Assembly: GCA_011322005.1 (NCBI GenBank) | Contig: DROE01000202.1 | Coordinates: 1 to 14,254, forward strand | Length of the DNA stretch: 14,254 nt | Direction: 5' to 3' | Source: Devosia sp. | GTDB taxonomy: Bacteria; Pseudomonadota; Alphaproteobacteria; Rhizobiales; Devosiaceae | Part shown: positions 1 through 7,189 of the stretch, piece after piece | Position numbering within the stretch: the first letter of the stretch is position 1 | Layout of the letters: each line of letters starts with the position of its first letter | Position numbers and translations under genes: made by a program | The notes under the pieces: model-generated | What the model was told of the DNA's origin: nothing | What the model saw: only the letters and a program-made list of their open reading frames with translations | The model's database searches: none

Positions 1-2
1 AT

Positions 3-2189
3 GGCATTGCGGTGGCCGAGTTTGCCGACAAAAAAGAACAGGACGGAACCGCCAGCCAAATCACCTTCTCGCAGAAATTTGCCTGCCCGGTCTCCGGCTT
101 TACCATTGCCGAGATAGAACCGCGCCTGTTTTCGTTCAACAACCCGTTCGGGGCCTGTCCCACCTGCGACGGTCTGGGTTCGGAACTCAAGATCGACCCC
201 AATCTGGTGGTTACCGACCCCGCGCTGACGCTGGGTGCCGGGGCAATCGTTCCCTGGTCGCGCACCTCCGCTCCCTATTATCAGCAAACCTTGAAAGCCC
301 TTTGCACCCACTATCAAGGTTCACTGGACACACCCTGGCGGGACCTCGACGACAGATTGCGCCAGGCCGTGCTTTATGGCACCGGCAAAACCGTCATCAA
401 CTTCGTCTATGATGACGGCTTGCGCACCTACAAGACCTCAAAACCCTTTGAGGGAGTAATCGGCAATCTTGAGCGCCGTTTCCGCGAAACTGAGTCTTCG
501 GGCATGCGCGAGGAAATCGGGCGCTATATGAGCAAGGCTCCCTGTGAAGTGTGCCATGGCCAACGTCTCAAGCCCGAGGCACTGGCGGTCAAGATCAACG
601 GGCTGCACATCACCCAGGTCGCTGACAAATCCATCAGCGCCGCAGCCAAATGGTTCGCCGCCCTGCCCCAAAGTCTGAACGCACAGCAACTGGCCATTGG
701 TGAGCGCATCCTGAAAGAAATCCGCGACCGGCTGGCCTTTCTCAATGATGTGGGGCTGGACTATCTCACCCTGTCACGCGGCTCGGGCTCGCTTTCGGGC
801 GGCGAGAGCCAGCGCATCCGGCTGGCTTCCCAGATTGGCTCGGGCCTCACCGGGGTGCTTTACGTGCTCGACGAACCCTCCATCGGCCTGCACCAGCGCG
901 ACAATGCCCGTCTGCTTGAAACCCTTCGCCGACTGCGTGACCTGGGCAATACGGTGATTGTGGTCGAACACGACGAGGACGCCATAATGAATGCCGACCA
1001 TGTGGTGGATATCGGCCCCGGCGCCGGCATCCACGGTGGCGAAATCGTGGCTGAGGGCAAGCCAGCCGATATTCTTGCCAGCGAAAACAGCCTGACCGGA
1101 AAATACCTTTCCGGCGAGCTTTCCATTCCCATCCCCCCGGAGCGCAGAAAACCCTCCAGCACCCGGCGCCTCAAACTCAAGGGCGCGACCGGCAACAATC
1201 TGAAAAACGTCGCCGTCGATATCCCCCTGGGCCAGTTCATCGCCATTACCGGGGTTTCGGGGGGTGGCAAGTCCACCCTGATGATTGATACGCTTTATGC
1301 GGCCATCGCCCGGCGACTGAACGGTGCCCGGCTCAACCCCGCTCCCCACGAGGAACTGACGGGGCTCGAATTTCTCGACAAGGTTATCGACATCGACCAG
1401 AGCCCCATCGGGCGCACCCCGCGCTCCAACCCCGCCACCTATACCGGGGCCTTTACCCCCATCCGCGAATGGTTTGCCGGGCTGCCCGAATCAAAGGCCC
1501 GCGGCTACGGGCCGGGCCGGTTCTCCTTCAACGTCAAGGGCGGGCGCTGCGAAGCGTGCAAGGGCGACGGGCTCATCAAGATTGAAATGCACTTCCTTCC
1601 CGATGTTTATGTCACCTGCGATGTGTGCAAGGGCAAGCGTTATAACCGCGAAACCCTTGACGTGTTGTTCAAGGGCAAATCCATTTCCGACGTTCTGGAA
1701 TTAACCGTCGACGAGGGGGTTGAGTTTTTTTCAGCCGTCCCCTCAATCCGCGACAAGATGCTGACCCTGCAAAAGGTCGGCCTTGGTTATGTCAAGGTTG
1801 GCCAGCCCGCCACCACCCTGTCCGGGGGCGAAGCGCAAAGGGTCAAGCTGAGCCGCGAGCTTTCCAAGCGCGCCACGGGCCGCACGCTTTACATGCTGGA
1901 CGAACCCACTACGGGCCTGCATTTCCACGACGTGGCCAAACTTCTTGATGTGCTGCATGAACTGGTGGCAACGGGCAATACCGTGGTGGTCATCGAGCAT
2001 AATCTGGAGGTCATCAAGACCGCCGACTGGGTTATTGACCTGGGGCCGGAGGGTGGCGATGGCGGCGGAGAAATCGTTGCCGTGGGCACCCCTGAAGACA
2101 TCGTGGATTGCCCGCGTTCCCATACCGGCAGCTTCCTGAAACCGGTATTGCAGCGCCGTGACACAGGGCGGCGCGATGCGGCGCAATAG
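3..2189 (+). CDS. uvrA: UvrA, excinuclease ABC subunit A (5' end outside window)
   Basis: UvrA is the damage-scanning ATPase of nucleotide excision repair. It dimerises, loads UvrB at lesions and acts in the cytoplasm. The frame is open from base 3 (Gly-Ile-Ala-Val...), so the true start lies left of the window; the GTG at 12 is internal. About 728 residues remain, and comparison with the E. coli protein (940 aa) suggests roughly the first 220-240 are missing, including the first Walker A. Visible are the first zinc module (about 84-167), a CxxC pair near 546-560, ABC signature LSGGESQR (792-815) with YVLDEPSIGLHQRD after it, the second Walker A GVSGGGKSTL (1251-1280), the second zinc module (CEAC...CDVC, about 1548-1630), signature LSGGEAQR (1818-1841) and YMLDEPTTGLH. 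Zinc module 1 reads CPVSG where E. coli has CPICG. No convincing terminator follows. The family call is secure. Confidence 0.97.
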   Translation, partial: GIAVAEFADKKEQDGTASQITFSQKFACPVSGFTIAEIEPRLFSFNNPFGACPTCDGLGSELKIDPNLVVTDPALTLGAGAIVPWSRTSAPYYQQTLKALCTHYQGSLDTPWRDLDDRLRQAVLYGTGKTVINFVYDDGLRTYKTSKPFEGVIGNLERRFRETESSGMREEIGRYMSKAPCEVCHGQRLKPEALAVKINGLHITQVADKSISAAAKWFAALPQSLNAQQLAIGERILKEIRDRLAFLNDVGLDYLTLSRGSGSLSGGESQRIRLASQIGSGLTGVLYVLDEPSIGLHQRDNARLLETLRRLRDLGNTVIVVEHDEDAIMNADHVVDIGPGAGIHGGEIVAEGKPADILASENSLTGKYLSGELSIPIPPERRKPSSTRRLKLKGATGNNLKNVAVDIPLGQFIAITGVSGGGKSTLMIDTLYAAIARRLNGARLNPAPHEELTGLEFLDKVIDIDQSPIGRTPRSNPATYTGAFTPIREWFAGLPESKARGYGPGRFSFNVKGGRCEACKGDGLIKIEMHFLPDVYVTCDVCKGKRYNRETLDVLFKGKSISDVLELTVDEGVEFFSAVPSIRDKMLTLQKVGLGYVKVGQPATTLSGGEAQRVKLSRELSKRATGRTLYMLDEPTTGLHFHDVAKLLDVLHELVATGNTVVVIEHNLEVIKTADWVIDLGPEGGDGGGEIVAVGTPEDIVDCPRSHTGSFLKPVLQRRDTGRRDAAQ

Positions 2190-2332
2190 AGCGCTGGCGT
2201 TGGTAACTTTTTGTTAATCAGCCCTGCATTTCCTGCATGGCGGGGTTGAGAAAATACCCCCTGCTCAATGCCCTCGGCCTTGCCTAAATACATACTCGTA
2301 AACAGCAATACACCAGCAAGAGGAGCTTCACC

Positions 2333-2482
2333 ATGGGCATTCTTAAATCTATCCGGAAATGGTCCGCCTACCACCGTACATATCGCGATCTCAATGCGCT
2401 TGACGCCCGTTCGCTCGACGACATCGGCATCAACCGCGGCGACATTCATCGCCTGGCTCAGGAATACGCAAATCGTATCTAG
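2333..2482 (+). CDS. DUF1127 (YjiS-like) small basic protein, 49 aa
   Basis: This is a 49-residue protein starting MGILKSIRKW and ending LAQEYANRI. It has the DUF1127 pattern: a basic N-terminal helix, then L-x-x-L-D-x-R-x-L-x-D-I-G-I-x-R-x-x-I-x-x-L (about residues 20-41). The ATG is preceded by GAGGAGC (2320-2326) at good spacing, which fixes the start. Family members are abundant in alphaproteobacteria; some have been linked to RNA or phosphate/carbon metabolism and stress responses, but no function can be assigned to this copy. It stands alone, with 143 nt upstream to uvrA and a strong intrinsic terminator 41 nt after its stop codon, so it is probably a separately transcribed short mRNA. 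A longer 84-residue frame over the same bases has no family resemblance and no ribosome site. Confidence 0.9.
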   Translation: MGILKSIRKWSAYHRTYRDLNALDARSLDDIGINRGDIHRLAQEYANRI

Positions 2483-2522
2483 TGCCGGTATGACCGGTAA
2501 GCAAAGCCGTTCTGAAAGTTAG

Positions 2523-2556
2523 ACACCCGCTTCAAAATGAAAGCGGGTGTTTTTTT
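2523..2556 (+). terminator. Rho-independent terminator of the DUF1127 gene
   Basis: A perfect 10-bp stem (ACACCCGCTT at 2523-2532 with AAGCGGGTGT at 2541-2550) encloses an 8-nt loop and runs directly into seven T residues (2550-2556). A second small GC hairpin (GCGCG-T6-CGCGC, 2557-2572) follows at once and may reinforce it. It lies 41 nt beyond the DUF1127 stop codon. Confidence 0.92.
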
Positions 2557-2601
2557 GCGCGTTTTTTCGCGCCTGTTGCACCCCTGCCCCGCACCTGTTA
2601 G

Positions 2602-2704
2602 AGCGTGTCACCGATAAGTGGGCACCGGTTATCGGATAAATGACACGCTTAAACAAAGGATTAGACTGTTGTTTTGTTTCGTTTCAAAACACAAGACAGT
2701 CTAA
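2602..2704. repeat. Tandem bulged palindromes, RIME/Bru-RS-like intergenic element
   Basis: Two adjacent inverted repeats share one architecture. The first has outer arms AGCGTGTCA (2602-2610) and TGACACGCT (2641-2649), inner arms CCGATAA (2611-2617) and TTATCGG (2629-2635), and a 5-nt bulge ATAAA on the right side. The second has outer arms TTAGACTGT (2661-2669) and ACAGTCTAA (2696-2704), inner arms TGTTTTG (2670-2676) and CAAAACA (2685-2691), and a 4-nt bulge CAAG on the right side. Both are therefore 9 bp plus 7 bp with one asymmetric bulge. The core around GTGGGCACCGGTTATCGG recalls the palindromic intergenic repeats of Rhizobium, Sinorhizobium and Brucella, as does the length of about 103 nt. 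Assignment to that family is from memory of its motifs, not a search. It could instead be a unique leader structure of trmFO. Confidence 0.72.
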
Positions 2705-2713
2705 GCGCCGGGC

Positions 2714-4105
2714 ATGAACAGCTCAGAACCCGTTCACATCATCGGAGGGGGACTTGCGGGTTGCGAAGCGGCCTGGCAGGCAGGCCAAGCTGGCGCAAGG
2801 GTCACGCTTTATGAGATGCGCCCGCAGCGCGCGACGCCTGCCCATATCACCTCGGACCTGGCCGAGCTTGTGTGCTCGAACTCCCTGCGCTCCGATGATT
2901 TTGAACATAATGCTGTCGGCCTTCTGCACGAGGAAATGCGCCGCTGCAACTCCCTGATCATGCGCGCTGCCGACGCCAACGCCCTGCCCGCCGGCGGTGC
3001 GCTGGCCGTGGACCGAAAGGGCTTTTCAGCCCACATTCTTGAAGCGCTTGAAGCCCACACCAATGTGAGCATCAAACGAGAGGAGATTGCCGGCCTCCCC
3101 CCCGCCGAATGGAACAATGTCATCATCGCTTCAGGCCCCCTCACCTCTGAGCCATTAGCCAATGCCATTCAGCAGTTGACCGGCCAGGATGCGCTGGCTT
3201 TTTTTGACGCCATCGCCCCCATCATCCACGCCGATTCCATCGACCACGACATCGTCTGGGCCCAGTCCCGCTACGACAAGCCCGGACCATCGGGCACCGG
3301 TGCCGATTATCTCAACTGCCCCCTGAACGAAGAGCAGTACAACAATTTTGTCGATGCCCTGCTCGCCTCAGAAAGCCACGAGTTCCACGATTGGGAAAAT
3401 GTGCCCTACTTCGACGGTTGCCTTCCCATTGAAGAAATGGCGGCCCGCGGGCGGGAGACCCTGCGTTTTGGTCCCATGAAGCCGGTGGGCCTGACCAACC
3501 CCAACGACCCCGAAAACAAGCCCCATGCCATCGTCCAGCTAAGGCAGGACAATTCGCTTGGCACATTGTGGAACATGGTCGGCTTTCAGACCAAGCTGAA
3601 ATATGGCAATCAGGCTGAAATTTTCCGCATGATTCCCGGCCTTGAAAACGCCGAGTTTGCCCGCCTTGGCGGCCTGCATCACAACACTTTCCTCAACTCG
3701 CCCAAAGTGCTCACCTCTGACCTGCGGCTGAAGGTGCAGCCGCGCCTGCGCTTTGCCGGACAGATGACCGGGGTTGAGGGCTATGTGGAGAGCGCTGCCA
3801 TCGGGCTGATTGCCGGAAGACTGGCGGCGGCGGATTGTCTGGGCGGGGAAGCAACGCTGCCACCTGCCACCACCGCTCACGGCGCATTGCTCAACCATAT
3901 CACTGGCGGCCATCTCGAGGATGAGGGGTCAAAACTGCGCAGTTTCCAGCCCATGAACATCAATTTCGGCCTGTTTCCCGACATCGAGGTCAAAAAGCCC
4001 GATGGCGTAAAACGTTTGAAAAAAGCCGAGCGCAAAAAAATCAAAAAGAAAGCCATTTCAGAGCGTGCCCTTGGCGCAATCGAAAGCTGGGCGAACATCG
4101 AATAG
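2714..4105 (+). CDS. trmFO: TrmFO, folate/FAD-dependent tRNA (uracil-54-C5)-methyltransferase
   Basis: This enzyme makes ribothymidine at position 54 of the tRNA T-loop using 5,10-methylenetetrahydrofolate and FAD. The 463-residue protein has the family length. It shows the N-terminal dinucleotide-binding motif HIIGGGLAGCEAAWQ (residues 8-22), the conserved LVCSNSLRSDD stretch with Cys54, the catalytic-type Cys236 in FDGCLPIEEMAARG, and the C-terminal flavin-binding segment FAGQMTGVEGYVESAAIG (347-364). Residues 428-446 are strongly lysine/arginine-rich, fitting tRNA contact. An in-frame TAA at 2702-2704 and the FAD motif at residue 8 leave ATG 2714 as the only plausible start. No Shine-Dalgarno sequence precedes it; the palindromic element ends 9 nt upstream. 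It converges on the DUF4153 gene, with 9 nt between stop codons. Confidence 0.97.
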   Translation: MNSSEPVHIIGGGLAGCEAAWQAGQAGARVTLYEMRPQRATPAHITSDLAELVCSNSLRSDDFEHNAVGLLHEEMRRCNSLIMRAADANALPAGGALAVDRKGFSAHILEALEAHTNVSIKREEIAGLPPAEWNNVIIASGPLTSEPLANAIQQLTGQDALAFFDAIAPIIHADSIDHDIVWAQSRYDKPGPSGTGADYLNCPLNEEQYNNFVDALLASESHEFHDWENVPYFDGCLPIEEMAARGRETLRFGPMKPVGLTNPNDPENKPHAIVQLRQDNSLGTLWNMVGFQTKLKYGNQAEIFRMIPGLENAEFARLGGLHHNTFLNSPKVLTSDLRLKVQPRLRFAGQMTGVEGYVESAAIGLIAGRLAAADCLGGEATLPPATTAHGALLNHITGGHLEDEGSKLRSFQPMNINFGLFPDIEVKKPDGVKRLKKAERKKIKKKAISERALGAIESWANIE

Positions 4106-4114
4106 AACACAGTT

Positions 4115-5887
4115 TTATTCTGTCGCCGGTTCCGGCCTTTTGTCGCTGAACAGACTGGCCCGCATATCTGTTACCTCCCATTGCACGGTTTCACCTTCAG
4201 GCAGCAGAAAATTTCCATGCTCGACTATCAGGACATAGGAGGCACCCCCCAGCGCAAAACCCAGCACCGGCTGGGCAAGCACTTCCCCCGCCTGTTCATC
4301 CTTCCAGGCAAGCAAATCCAGCACCGTCTCGTTACCAGCGCCATCCCGTACGCTGAGGACTTGGCCGGCCAGCACAAATTCCAGCACGCCCGCTTCCCCT
4401 GCAACGCCCTGCACCAAGTCAAGAGAGCCAAGTGAAAACGGCGTCCGGGAGACATCCACCGCCTGCCCGGCCGGTCGCACCATGCGCACCCAGCGTGTCG
4501 GTATATCTTCACCCCTCCCGGATTCAAGCACCAACTCCGCCTGAACGACGCGCGGATTTTGCAACTGGTCGTCATCCAGAATTATTCCCTGTCGGCTCAG
4601 CGTATCGGCCATCAGCACCCGGCCGTCCTCATAACCACTCAGATAGTCAATCGCGCCAGCGGCGGCTTTCCCGCCCTCTTCGCTCCATTCATAAGGCCCA
4701 CCCGTGGATTGCGTGATCTGCGTGGCGTTGTGGATGGCCGCTTCCAGACGCATGTTCTGATGTAGCAAAGGCAGATTGACAAAGTTCCACGGCCCAACGC
4801 TCAGGGCCAGAATTATTGCGCCCGCCAGACCGGGTATCAGCCGGATATCGGCATACCTTTTTGTCAGAAAAAACAGGGTCAACAGCCCGGCCCAGATGCC
4901 CCCGGCCACCAGCCCCATGCGCAACTCGGTCAGCCCGTAGGCATCAATACGCACCGATACCCCGATAACATACAACAGGAGCGGAATAATCGTCAGCCAG
5001 AACCACCAGCGCCGGAACTGTTTTACGATCAGGCGTTCATGCATGAATTTGGGGTGCAGAACCAGCCAGGTGGCAGCGCCAACGATTGTGAACCCCAGCA
5101 CCATCCAGCCCAGCATGCCCTCTGGCAGCGAAAAGGTCACAACAATCTGCACCGCATAGGCCAGCAGGATCAGCGCATAGACAAAAAGGAACGGTGCCAG
5201 AATAAACTGTCCCAGAAACCCGATGGCCTGGGAAAGGAAATCGGGCTCGGTTATGTCCCTTTCTGTGTATTCATCCAGTTTGGGGATTGTGGAAAGCCAG
5301 TAAACAGGTGTCAGAAACAACCCGGTGAATGGCAACAGGTATTGATAAAACAGTTCACCAACCTTCAGTCCGAACAGAACGGCCATGGCGCGCTCAATGG
5401 CGACCAGCCCCAGTGAAATCAGCCCGAAAGCAACCCCGGCGACAATCGCCGTGGTGATAGCGCGGTGGTTGATCCACCAGAAACGGTTCTGAATGTCGGC
5501 GCGTTCCTCCCCTGACCCCCAGCGGGTTACCGGGGAAACGGACAACCAGAACAAACCGATTACAGGCAGGAGCGGCGAAATCACATAGCGGGTGCTCCAG
5601 ACCTGCAATAGCGCAACCGCAACCAGTGGTAAAATATAGGCAAGAACGACAATGGAAATTTTTGCGTCTGGTCGGCTTTGAGCAAACAGACTGCCGGCGG
5701 TGGCAAAAATTGCCCCGGTAAAAAGGCCAAAGGCCAATTCCGGCCAGAAGTCTGTCCCCTCGCCAATCCAGTCATTTATGAAAGCAATCGCTATCAGGGT
5801 GCCCAGAGCCGCCATGCAAATGGCCAAAGGAAAACGGCGCAGGGTTGTGCTGAAATCAGGAGACAGGTCCGCGAGCCATTTCCACAT
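4115..5887 (-). CDS. DUF4153 multi-spanning membrane protein
   Basis: The protein has 590 residues. The first 370 or so carry about eleven hydrophobic segments (roughly 22-38, 50-68, 78-95, 101-118, 143-165, 183-200, 222-250, 258-277, 296-312, 325-341, 349-372); the last 215 are hydrophilic and probably form a soluble domain. The middle section (LSQAIGFLGQFILAPFLFVY and SVRIDAYGLTELR) resembles DUF4153, an inner-membrane family of unknown function. AGGAG lies just upstream of the ATG at 5887 and supports the start. It is the last gene of the yajC-secDF-Mth938-SQS/PSY run, 35 nt after the SQS/PSY-like stop, so it is probably co-transcribed. Its 3' end faces trmFO. No enzymatic motif is evident, and the family call rests on memory of the pattern. 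Confidence 0.83.
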   Translation of the reverse strand: MWKWLADLSPDFSTTLRRFPLAICMAALGTLIAIAFINDWIGEGTDFWPELAFGLFTGAIFATAGSLFAQSRPDAKISIVVLAYILPLVAVALLQVWSTRYVISPLLPVIGLFWLSVSPVTRWGSGEERADIQNRFWWINHRAITTAIVAGVAFGLISLGLVAIERAMAVLFGLKVGELFYQYLLPFTGLFLTPVYWLSTIPKLDEYTERDITEPDFLSQAIGFLGQFILAPFLFVYALILLAYAVQIVVTFSLPEGMLGWMVLGFTIVGAATWLVLHPKFMHERLIVKQFRRWWFWLTIIPLLLYVIGVSVRIDAYGLTELRMGLVAGGIWAGLLTLFFLTKRYADIRLIPGLAGAIILALSVGPWNFVNLPLLHQNMRLEAAIHNATQITQSTGGPYEWSEEGGKAAAGAIDYLSGYEDGRVLMADTLSRQGIILDDDQLQNPRVVQAELVLESGRGEDIPTRWVRMVRPAGQAVDVSRTPFSLGSLDLVQGVAGEAGVLEFVLAGQVLSVRDGAGNETVLDLLAWKDEQAGEVLAQPVLGFALGGASYVLIVEHGNFLLPEGETVQWEVTDMRASLFSDKRPEPATE

Positions 5888-5922
5888 TTGTGATGCTCCT
5901 GCGTTTCACTGGCGTTAAACTG

Positions 5923-6762
5923 CTAGTTGCGAATTGCCCACCACACCAGTCTGGCAATTTTTTGCCAATCGGCAATGTCGGGCGGAGAGACGAAGGGGAT
6001 CTGCTCAAACTTTTCCAGCCCTGCCAACTGCCCCTCAAGCAATGCAGCATGGACAAATGCCAGCCGGATTGGCCTTGGCAGTTCGCCGATTGCTTCCCGG
6101 GCGATGCTGAGGTGTTCGCCTGCCCGTTCACGCAGTGCACTGGTTGCCTTGATGAGTTGAGGGCTTGCTTCATGTGCAAAATACTCAGCCTTGCTCACCC
6201 CCTGCTCGGAAAAAGTCGACCATGGCAGGAATATTCTTTGCGTCCTTGCCGTTTGTCCCAGGTTGCGCAAATGCCCCACAAGAGCATGCGCCACCCCCAT
6301 GTGCCCCGCTGCTTCAGCAGCGCCTGCGTCATTGCCATTGTTCAAAATCAGCGCGACAAGCTGATAAAGGATCGAGTTTGTTTCACCCGCATAGCCCTCA
6401 AAGCTGTTCATGTCGGGCATCGGGTCGTGGTAGAGGTCAAAGCGCCGTGCCGCCAGCAGCCGGCGCAACGGGCCTGTGGGCAGGTCAACCCGGTTGATGG
6501 TTTCATACAAGGCAGACGCCAGGGGGTTGGCAAGCGCCCCCCCCTGTTCACTCCCCGCCAGAAAGTCCATCCACCACTGCAGCCGGACTTCCCCCGGTGC
6601 CGGTTCCGACACTCTTTCTGCAATCAGGGCCACATCGGCGTTAAACGCATAAAGCGCCTGCACATCGGCGCGGTGAGGTTCCGACAGCACCAGCGTCGCA
6701 TAGTAGCGGTCCCGGTCATTGCTTTTCAGATAGTCGGCAACGAACGCAGCATTCTTGCTCAT
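5923..6762 (-). CDS. Squalene/phytoene synthase-family protein, NDUFAF6-like, without the usual Asp motifs
   Basis: This 279-residue all-helical protein has the SQS/PSY fold pattern: DRYYATLVLSEPHRADVQAL (residues 18-37), EVRLQWWMDFL (58-68) and a second conserved block GHLRNLGQTARTQRIFLP (163-180). In active prenyl-coupling enzymes the two blocks hold DxxxD-type magnesium motifs. Here the first reads NADVALIAER, with one Asp left, and the second reads RNLGQT where RDxGED is usual. This favours the non-carotenogenic branch that includes mitochondrial NDUFAF6 (C8orf38), a complex I assembly factor, although activity cannot be excluded. The start overlaps the Mth938-like stop as ATGA (6759-6762), implying translational coupling. 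No hpn or crt genes are nearby, which argues against a hopanoid or carotenoid role. Confidence 0.88.
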   Translation of the reverse strand: MSKNAAFVADYLKSNDRDRYYATLVLSEPHRADVQALYAFNADVALIAERVSEPAPGEVRLQWWMDFLAGSEQGGALANPLASALYETINRVDLPTGPLRRLLAARRFDLYHDPMPDMNSFEGYAGETNSILYQLVALILNNGNDAGAAEAAGHMGVAHALVGHLRNLGQTARTQRIFLPWSTFSEQGVSKAEYFAHEASPQLIKATSALRERAGEHLSIAREAIGELPRPIRLAFVHAALLEGQLAGLEKFEQIPFVSPPDIADWQKIARLVWWAIRN

Positions 6763-7163
6763 CGCGAGCGACCGGTATCGGGTTTTGCCCTTTCAACGGC
6801 GATCAGTGCAGCCGCAACAGCGCGCCCCTCGGACAGCATGATGTTATAGGTGCTTACCGCGCTGGCGGTGGTTACCGCCTCGGCAATGATGGACTGCGCA
6901 CGCAGGGATTGACGCAGCTCCGGGGAAAAAAACGCGATGTCCTGGCCCAATCCAACCAGCAAAACGTCGATATTCGCGGATTGCTCCAGAACCGGAGACA
7001 GGGTCCGAAGGCTTATCTGCGCCGCTTCCCTCGTTTTCCAGGCATGCATTCCACTGGGCAGGCAGAGCAGCGACCCCTTGTGAGACATTCCCGCAAAACG
7101 GAATCCGCCATTGCCATAGGCCTCAATTGAACTCTGGTAGGGGTAGTGTCCGTCCCGTTGCAC
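6759..7163 (-). CDS. Mth938-like (DUF498) protein, NDUFAF3/AAMDC-type
   Basis: This 134-residue soluble protein has the DUF498 signature: IEAYGNGGFRFAGMSHKG (13-30), SLLCLPSG (31-38), a VLLVGLG strand-turn (67-73) and TYNIMLSEGRAVAAALI (105-121). Homologues include archaeal Mth938 and human NDUFAF3 (C3orf60), which works in early complex I assembly. No catalytic site is known. The start is GTG at 7163: an in-frame TGA at 7176-7178 leaves no earlier start, the conserved IEAYGNGG begins at residue 13, and GAGGG (7177-7173) lies 9 nt upstream. It follows secDF by 26 nt and overlaps the SQS/PSY-like gene by 4 nt. Function is inferred from the family and the neighbouring NDUFAF6-like gene. Confidence 0.9.
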   Translation of the reverse strand: MQRDGHYPYQSSIEAYGNGGFRFAGMSHKGSLLCLPSGMHAWKTREAAQISLRTLSPVLEQSANIDVLLVGLGQDIAFFSPELRQSLRAQSIIAEAVTTASAVSTYNIMLSEGRAVAAALIAVERAKPDTGRSR

Positions 7164-7189
7164 GCAATAACACCCTCAGGTAACGCAAG

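Noticed and set aside
774..1349. A 191-codon open frame on the minus strand inside uvrA
   Set aside because: It is antisense to conserved ABC motifs of UvrA and looks like a composition artefact.
2221..2260. Short inverted repeats after uvrA (GCCCTGCA/TGCATGGC, GGGGT/ACCCC) as a terminator
   Set aside because: The first stem has an internal mismatch, the second has 5 bp, and no T run follows either.
2268..2522. An 84-codon plus-strand frame over the DUF1127 gene
   Set aside because: It is in a different frame from the DUF1127 pattern, has no Shine-Dalgarno sequence and its sequence is unlike known proteins.
4125..4141. GCCG-GTTC-CGGC-CTTTT as a terminator for trmFO
   Set aside because: The stem has only 4 bp and lies inside the DUF4153 coding end; it is too weak to call.
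5890..6849. A 319-codon open frame on the plus strand opposite the SQS/PSY-like gene
   Set aside because: It is antisense to a gene with clear family motifs and shares its stop-poor GC-rich codon pattern. The translation is rich in Cys, His, Pro and Arg and shows no domain.
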